From Mycobacterium paraseoulense (lineage in GTDB: Bacteria > Actinomycetota > Actinomycetes > Mycobacteriales > Mycobacteriaceae), in contig NZ_AP022619.1 in the NCBI RefSeq assembly GCF_010731655.1, forward strand, positions 1,984,001-2,048,000: 64,000 nt of DNA, written 5' to 3'. The notes beneath the pieces were generated by a model. It searched no databases. It saw only the letters and a program-made list of their open reading frames with translations, and had not been told where the DNA came from. The position numbers were made by a program, and so were the translations under genes. Positions 61,062 to 64,000 of the stretch are shown piece by piece; position 1 is the first letter of the stretch, and every line of letters starts with the position of its first letter.

Positions 61062-62315
61062 GTGAGCTGGCAGCAGATCCAGCCGTTTCTGGTGGCGCTG
61101 GCCATCGGGTTACTGCTCGGGCTGGAGCGCGAACGCAGTCACAGCCGCAGGCTCCCCGCCGGATCGCGTTCGTTCGCGCTTCTGTCACTGGTCGGGGCCA
61201 TCGCCGCGAGCTTCAACGAATGGGCCGTGCTGGGTGGTCTCGTGGGTGTCGGGGCGCTGTTGGGGCTCGCCTACTTTCGCACCAGCACCGATGACCCGGG
61301 AACCACCACACTGTTCGCTGCGCTGGTCGCCTACTTGCTCGGTGCGGTCGCGTACACCCGCCCGACGGTTGCCGTGGCGGTCGCCGTGGTCGTGGCAGGG
61401 CTGCTGGTGTCGAAGACCCGCATCCATCGTTTCGCCCGCGAGCTTGTCAGCGACGTCGAATTAGAGGACGCCATCAAGTTTTTCGTCGTGGCGTTCGTGA
61501 TTCTGCCGCTGCTGCCGGATCGGCCGCTCGGACCCTTTGGCGTGCTCAATCCGGCGAAGGTGTGGCTGCTGGTGGTGCTGCTAACCGGTATCGGCTGGGT
61601 CGGCTATATCGGCGTTCGCGCGCTCGGGCCCGAACGGGGCGTCCTGGTCACCGGTTTGGCCGGCGGGTTCGTCTCGGCCACCGCGACAACCGCGTCGATG
61701 GGCCGGCTCGGCCGGACGGCCCCGAGCTTGCGGGCGCCGTTGGCCAGCGCCCTGCTGGCCAACCTCGCCACCTTCATGCAGCTGCTCGTCGTGGTCGGGC
61801 TCGTCGACGTCGACGTGTTGCGCCGCCTATGGCCTCCAGTGGTCGCCGCGGCGCTGGTCCTCGTCGGTGTCGCCGCGTTCGTGTACCGGGGCGGTACCCG
61901 GGCCCAGCCGAAGGCTGGCCAGGGCGACGCCGCCGAAACGACGAAGGAAACCCGGCCTTTCACCTTGCGGCCCGCCCTCATCCTGGCCGCGGTGCTGACC
62001 TTCGCCCTGCTCGTCGGGCGGTGGGGCGCCGACGTCCTTGGCCCGCGGGGGCTGGTGCTTGCCACGTTCGCCGCCGGCCTGGCCGACGCCCATGCCGGCG
62101 CGGTTGCCGCCGCCAGCCTGGCGGCCAAGGGTGACGTCACCGTCGACACATCCCTGGTCGCCATCGCCGCCGCGCTCGGCTCCAACCTGCTCGTCAAGAC
62201 GGTGCTGGCCTTCACCGCGGGCGGCCGCCGCTTCGGGCTTGCATTTCTCGCCGCCACGGCGGCGGCGGCCCTGGTATTTGGCGTCGCGTTGACCGCGGCC
62301 GTGACCGCGGTATGA
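61062..62315 (+). CDS. MgtC/SapB N-terminal and DUF4010 integral membrane protein
   Basis: 417 residues from GTG 61062 (TAGGAG 5 bp upstream). The MgtC-like N-terminus has LVALAIGLLLGLERER, PAGSRSFALLSLVGAI and PGTTTLFAALVAYLLGA; from about residue 170 the DUF4010 domain follows with GFVSATATTASMGRLGR and seven more hydrophobic helices. About eleven helices in all. MgtC-type proteins are linked to Mg2+ limitation and survival in host cells; the DUF4010 fusion is of unknown function. Chromosomal backbone gene beyond the tRNA. Confidence 0.88.
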   Translation: MSWQQIQPFLVALAIGLLLGLERERSHSRRLPAGSRSFALLSLVGAIAASFNEWAVLGGLVGVGALLGLAYFRTSTDDPGTTTLFAALVAYLLGAVAYTRPTVAVAVAVVVAGLLVSKTRIHRFARELVSDVELEDAIKFFVVAFVILPLLPDRPLGPFGVLNPAKVWLLVVLLTGIGWVGYIGVRALGPERGVLVTGLAGGFVSATATTASMGRLGRTAPSLRAPLASALLANLATFMQLLVVVGLVDVDVLRRLWPPVVAAALVLVGVAAFVYRGGTRAQPKAGQGDAAETTKETRPFTLRPALILAAVLTFALLVGRWGADVLGPRGLVLATFAAGLADAHAGAVAAASLAAKGDVTVDTSLVAIAAALGSNLLVKTVLAFTAGGRRFGLAFLAATAAAALVFGVALTAAVTAV

Positions 62316-62360
62316 GCCCGGACCGGCTACCCCGGGGGAAGTCGGCGGTCCGGAAGGGCA

Positions 62361-62780
62361 TCAGACCGGCGCGGGCTGCCCCGGAACCTGCCGCGCGGCT
62401 TGATCCTTGAGCCTGGGGATCAAGTCGGGCGCATAAACATAGATCGCCGACTCGACCTCCCACTCGGCCTGCTTCTGATTCATCGGCGTGGTCCTGGTGA
62501 TCATGTTGATCAACTCCTGGGCCTCCCCAAACGGATTCGGGTTGGCCCGTACCTGGCTGGCGAACCACCGCCCCTCGGCTGCCTCGCTGCAGTCGTTGAA
62601 ATCGGCGTTGTGAACCATCTTGTTCTGCGCCAGCAGCTTGATGTACTGATCGTCGGCCGGGCTCATGTTGCACGACGCCGATGCGTGCGGCGCCGACAGG
62701 ACGGCACCACCGAACATCGCGGCGCCCAGCGCGACACCCGCGGCCCCAACCGCTAGCACTTGCGCGCGCGAGCGTGTCAT
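62361..62780 (-). CDS. DUF732 secreted protein, copy 1
   Basis: 139 residues from ATG 62780 (GGAG 8 bp upstream). Signal peptide: Arg-rich start, hydrophobic VLAVGAAGVALGAAMFGGAVL, then APHASA before the likely cleavage. Mature part has SPADDQYIKLLAQNKMVHNADFND, EGRWFASQVRANPNP and AEWEVESAIYVYAPDL. Two Cys at the start and middle may form a disulphide. DUF732 proteins are small, mycobacterium-specific and of unknown function. Paralogue of the gene at 63066. Confidence 0.9.
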   Translation of the reverse strand: MTRSRAQVLAVGAAGVALGAAMFGGAVLSAPHASASCNMSPADDQYIKLLAQNKMVHNADFNDCSEAAEGRWFASQVRANPNPFGEAQELINMITRTTPMNQKQAEWEVESAIYVYAPDLIPRLKDQAARQVPGQPAPV

Positions 62781-63065
62781 CGTCACTTCTCCATACCCCC
62801 TATGGTGATTTGCCACTTTTCCTTTCGCGCTGCTTGTCGGGTACCACCGACCGCAGGCACAGCAAACGACGGGTTCGGCAAACAATGAATGAACAGCGGT
62901 TAGCCAAAACCCCCATGCACGTTCGATATTCGAACCGTGCGTGACACTCTTGCGATCAATGGCTGCCGCCTGATGGCAATCAGGCGGCGCGCGTTAATCG
63001 CCGATAAGTTAGGACGCATTGCTGTACTCGTGGGTTAGCTGGCAGATACGCAGAGTAGCCGCTGG

Positions 63066-63488
63066 CTACTCGGTCGGCCAGTTGAAATGCGCGGCCTGAT
63101 CCTTGATCTTGGGAATCATCTCTGGCGCATAAACGTAGATCGCCGATTCGACCTCCCACTCGGCCTGGGCCTGGGACATCGACGTGGTGTTGGTGATCAT
63201 GTTGACCAGCTCCTGGGCCTCCCCGAACGGATTGGGGTGGTTCCGTACCTGGTCGGCGAACCAACGCCCCTCGGCGGCCTCGGTGCAATCGCTGAAATCG
63301 GCGTTGTGCACCATCTTGTTCTGCGCGAGCAGCTGGATGTACTGGTCGTCTTTCGCGCTCAGAGTGCAATTCGCCGAAGCCTGCGGCGCTGACAGCACGG
63401 CGCCGCCGAGCATCGAGACCCCCAGCGCGACGCCGGCGGCCCAGACCGATGACACTCGCATGCGCGAGCGCGAACGGGTAGTTGTCAT
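63066..63488 (-). CDS. DUF732 secreted protein, copy 2
   Basis: 140 residues from ATG 63488 with GAGGAGGACC upstream. Signal peptide VWAAGVALGVSMLGGAVLSA with cleavage near QASA. Mature part closely parallels copy 1 (SAKDDQYIQLLAQNKMVHNADFSD, EGRWFADQVRNHPNP, EWEVESAIYVYAPEM). The two genes are in tandem with a 285-bp spacer and each has its own ribosome site, so this is a local duplication. Confidence 0.9.
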   Translation of the reverse strand: MTTTRSRSRMRVSSVWAAGVALGVSMLGGAVLSAPQASANCTLSAKDDQYIQLLAQNKMVHNADFSDCTEAAEGRWFADQVRNHPNPFGEAQELVNMITNTTSMSQAQAEWEVESAIYVYAPEMIPKIKDQAAHFNWPTE

Positions 63489-63729
63489 GTCCGGTCCTCC
63501 TCTGCGTGGGAGCGGTTCGCTCTCCGACGCGAGCCACGTTCTGGTGGCAACCAACTAGCCGAGACAGGGATTCTGGCCACGGCTAACAAGTCGCGCGGTC
63601 GTTGGTCGTCAATTCAGGCGGCGCTGCCAGCTGAGATCACCGCCACGTATCAGTTTCGGTGTCGAGATATGAATTTAGCCAGTACCAGCGGCCCGAGGGG
63701 CCAACTTTCGTTTGCGTGACGGTGTACGG

Positions 63730-63897
63730 ATGGTTAACATTTCCTACTTCGATCCGGCCGGAAAGTGTTGGCCGATGCCTGCCGGGCCCGCCGCGACGGC
63801 GATCGTCGCCACGCTCCGACGTTCGCTTGACCAGCGGCTGAGCGCCCAGCAGCGGATGGCCGGCGAGTCAACCCCGGCACGGGCGATCGTCAGCTGA
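63730..63897 (+). CDS. Small hypothetical protein
   Basis: 55 residues from ATG 63730; a TTG at 63712 is an alternative. [17 protein letters not shown] is followed by a helix rich in Ala and Arg. Not recognised, ribosome site weak. It overlaps the end of the leftward partial gene by a few bases, so one of the two may be wrong. Confidence 0.35.
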   Translation: MVNISYFDPAGKCWPMPAGPAATAIVATLRRSLDQRLSAQQRMAGESTPARAIVS

Positions 63898-64000
63898 ATA
63901 CGGTCTGGCCGTCGGCGCCGAGCAGATATCGCTCGGTACCCTGATCAACGCGTGGCGCATCGGCGCCCAGCGCGACGGCAACCTTGTTGCTTGCATTCCG
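63890..64000 (-). CDS. C-terminal end of an unidentified protein (partial)
   Basis: 36 residues ending [14 protein letters not shown] and TGA at 63890-63892; open to the right edge. High-GC coding pattern, no recognisable domain in this piece. Confidence 0.5.
   Translation of the reverse strand, partial: RNASNKVAVALGADAPRVDQGTERYLLGADGQTVFS

Overview
The window reads as chromosome of a non-tuberculous Mycobacterium. The evidence is high GC, two DUF732 secreted proteins, many acyl-CoA dehydrogenases, F420/LLM-type oxidoreductases, AveC-like membrane proteins, and mobile DNA of the mycobacterial plasmid and mini-prophage kind. The species cannot be named from sequence alone.

Region 1 (about 0-34.4 kb) is a catabolic island of acyl-CoA and ring-modifying enzymes. 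It holds two AveC-like membrane proteins, three LLM oxidoreductases, a Rieske oxygenase, an acyl-CoA ligase, five acyl-CoA dehydrogenases, three enoyl-CoA hydratases, a thiolase, a class III CoA-transferase, a metal-dependent amidohydrolase, an acetoacetate-decarboxylase-like protein, a carboxymuconolactone-decarboxylase-like protein and several SDRs. A likely logic is that the oxygenase and LLM enzymes activate a cyclic or branched substrate, ligase or CoA-transferase makes thioesters, the dehydrogenase/hydratase/SDR/thiolase set performs beta-oxidation-like rounds, and the amidohydrolase or decarboxylase removes CO2. The substrate is unknown. Two genes are broken: an epoxide hydrolase (two frameshifts) and an SDR (in-frame stop). 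The promoters fall into two families. Four sites at 2.4-7.0 kb carry TGACAGT-type repeats around a TetR gene at 3.7 kb. Thirteen sites from 1.7 to 34.4 kb share TTCTA-N8-TAGAA, and a second TetR gene sits at 12.7 kb. The island therefore looks like two regulons, the larger covering nearly every promoter.

Region 2 (about 34.4-48.1 kb) is a graveyard of mobile DNA: a complete IS110-type element, an IS481 fragment fused to the N-terminal half of a MobF relaxase, two diverged copies of an excisionase-integrase module (one truncated), a piece of an indolepyruvate ferredoxin oxidoreductase gene, an IS3 remnant, and plasmid-type genes (DUF4226, DUF2637, NrdH-like). It resembles an integrated and eroded mycobacterial conjugative plasmid or ICE.

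Region 3 (48178-60722) is a 12.5-kb integrated element bounded by a perfect 55-bp direct repeat; the right copy is the 3' part of an intact tRNA(CAU). It encodes a tyrosine integrase, a serine recombinase, a primase-polymerase, a RepA/DnaB-like ATPase beside a dense GTAC repeat array, a Zn-binding HGG protein, a capsid-like protein, a uracil-DNA glycosylase, a two-helix membrane protein and a RelA/SpoT-domain protein. No portal, large terminase or tail gene is visible. The layout resembles the phiRv1/phiRv2 mini-prophages or a capsid-carrying phage satellite with cargo genes next to both ends.

Region 4 (60.7-64 kb) returns to backbone: the tRNA, a decayed integrase remnant, an MgtC/DUF4010 membrane protein, two DUF732 paralogues and the end of an unidentified gene.
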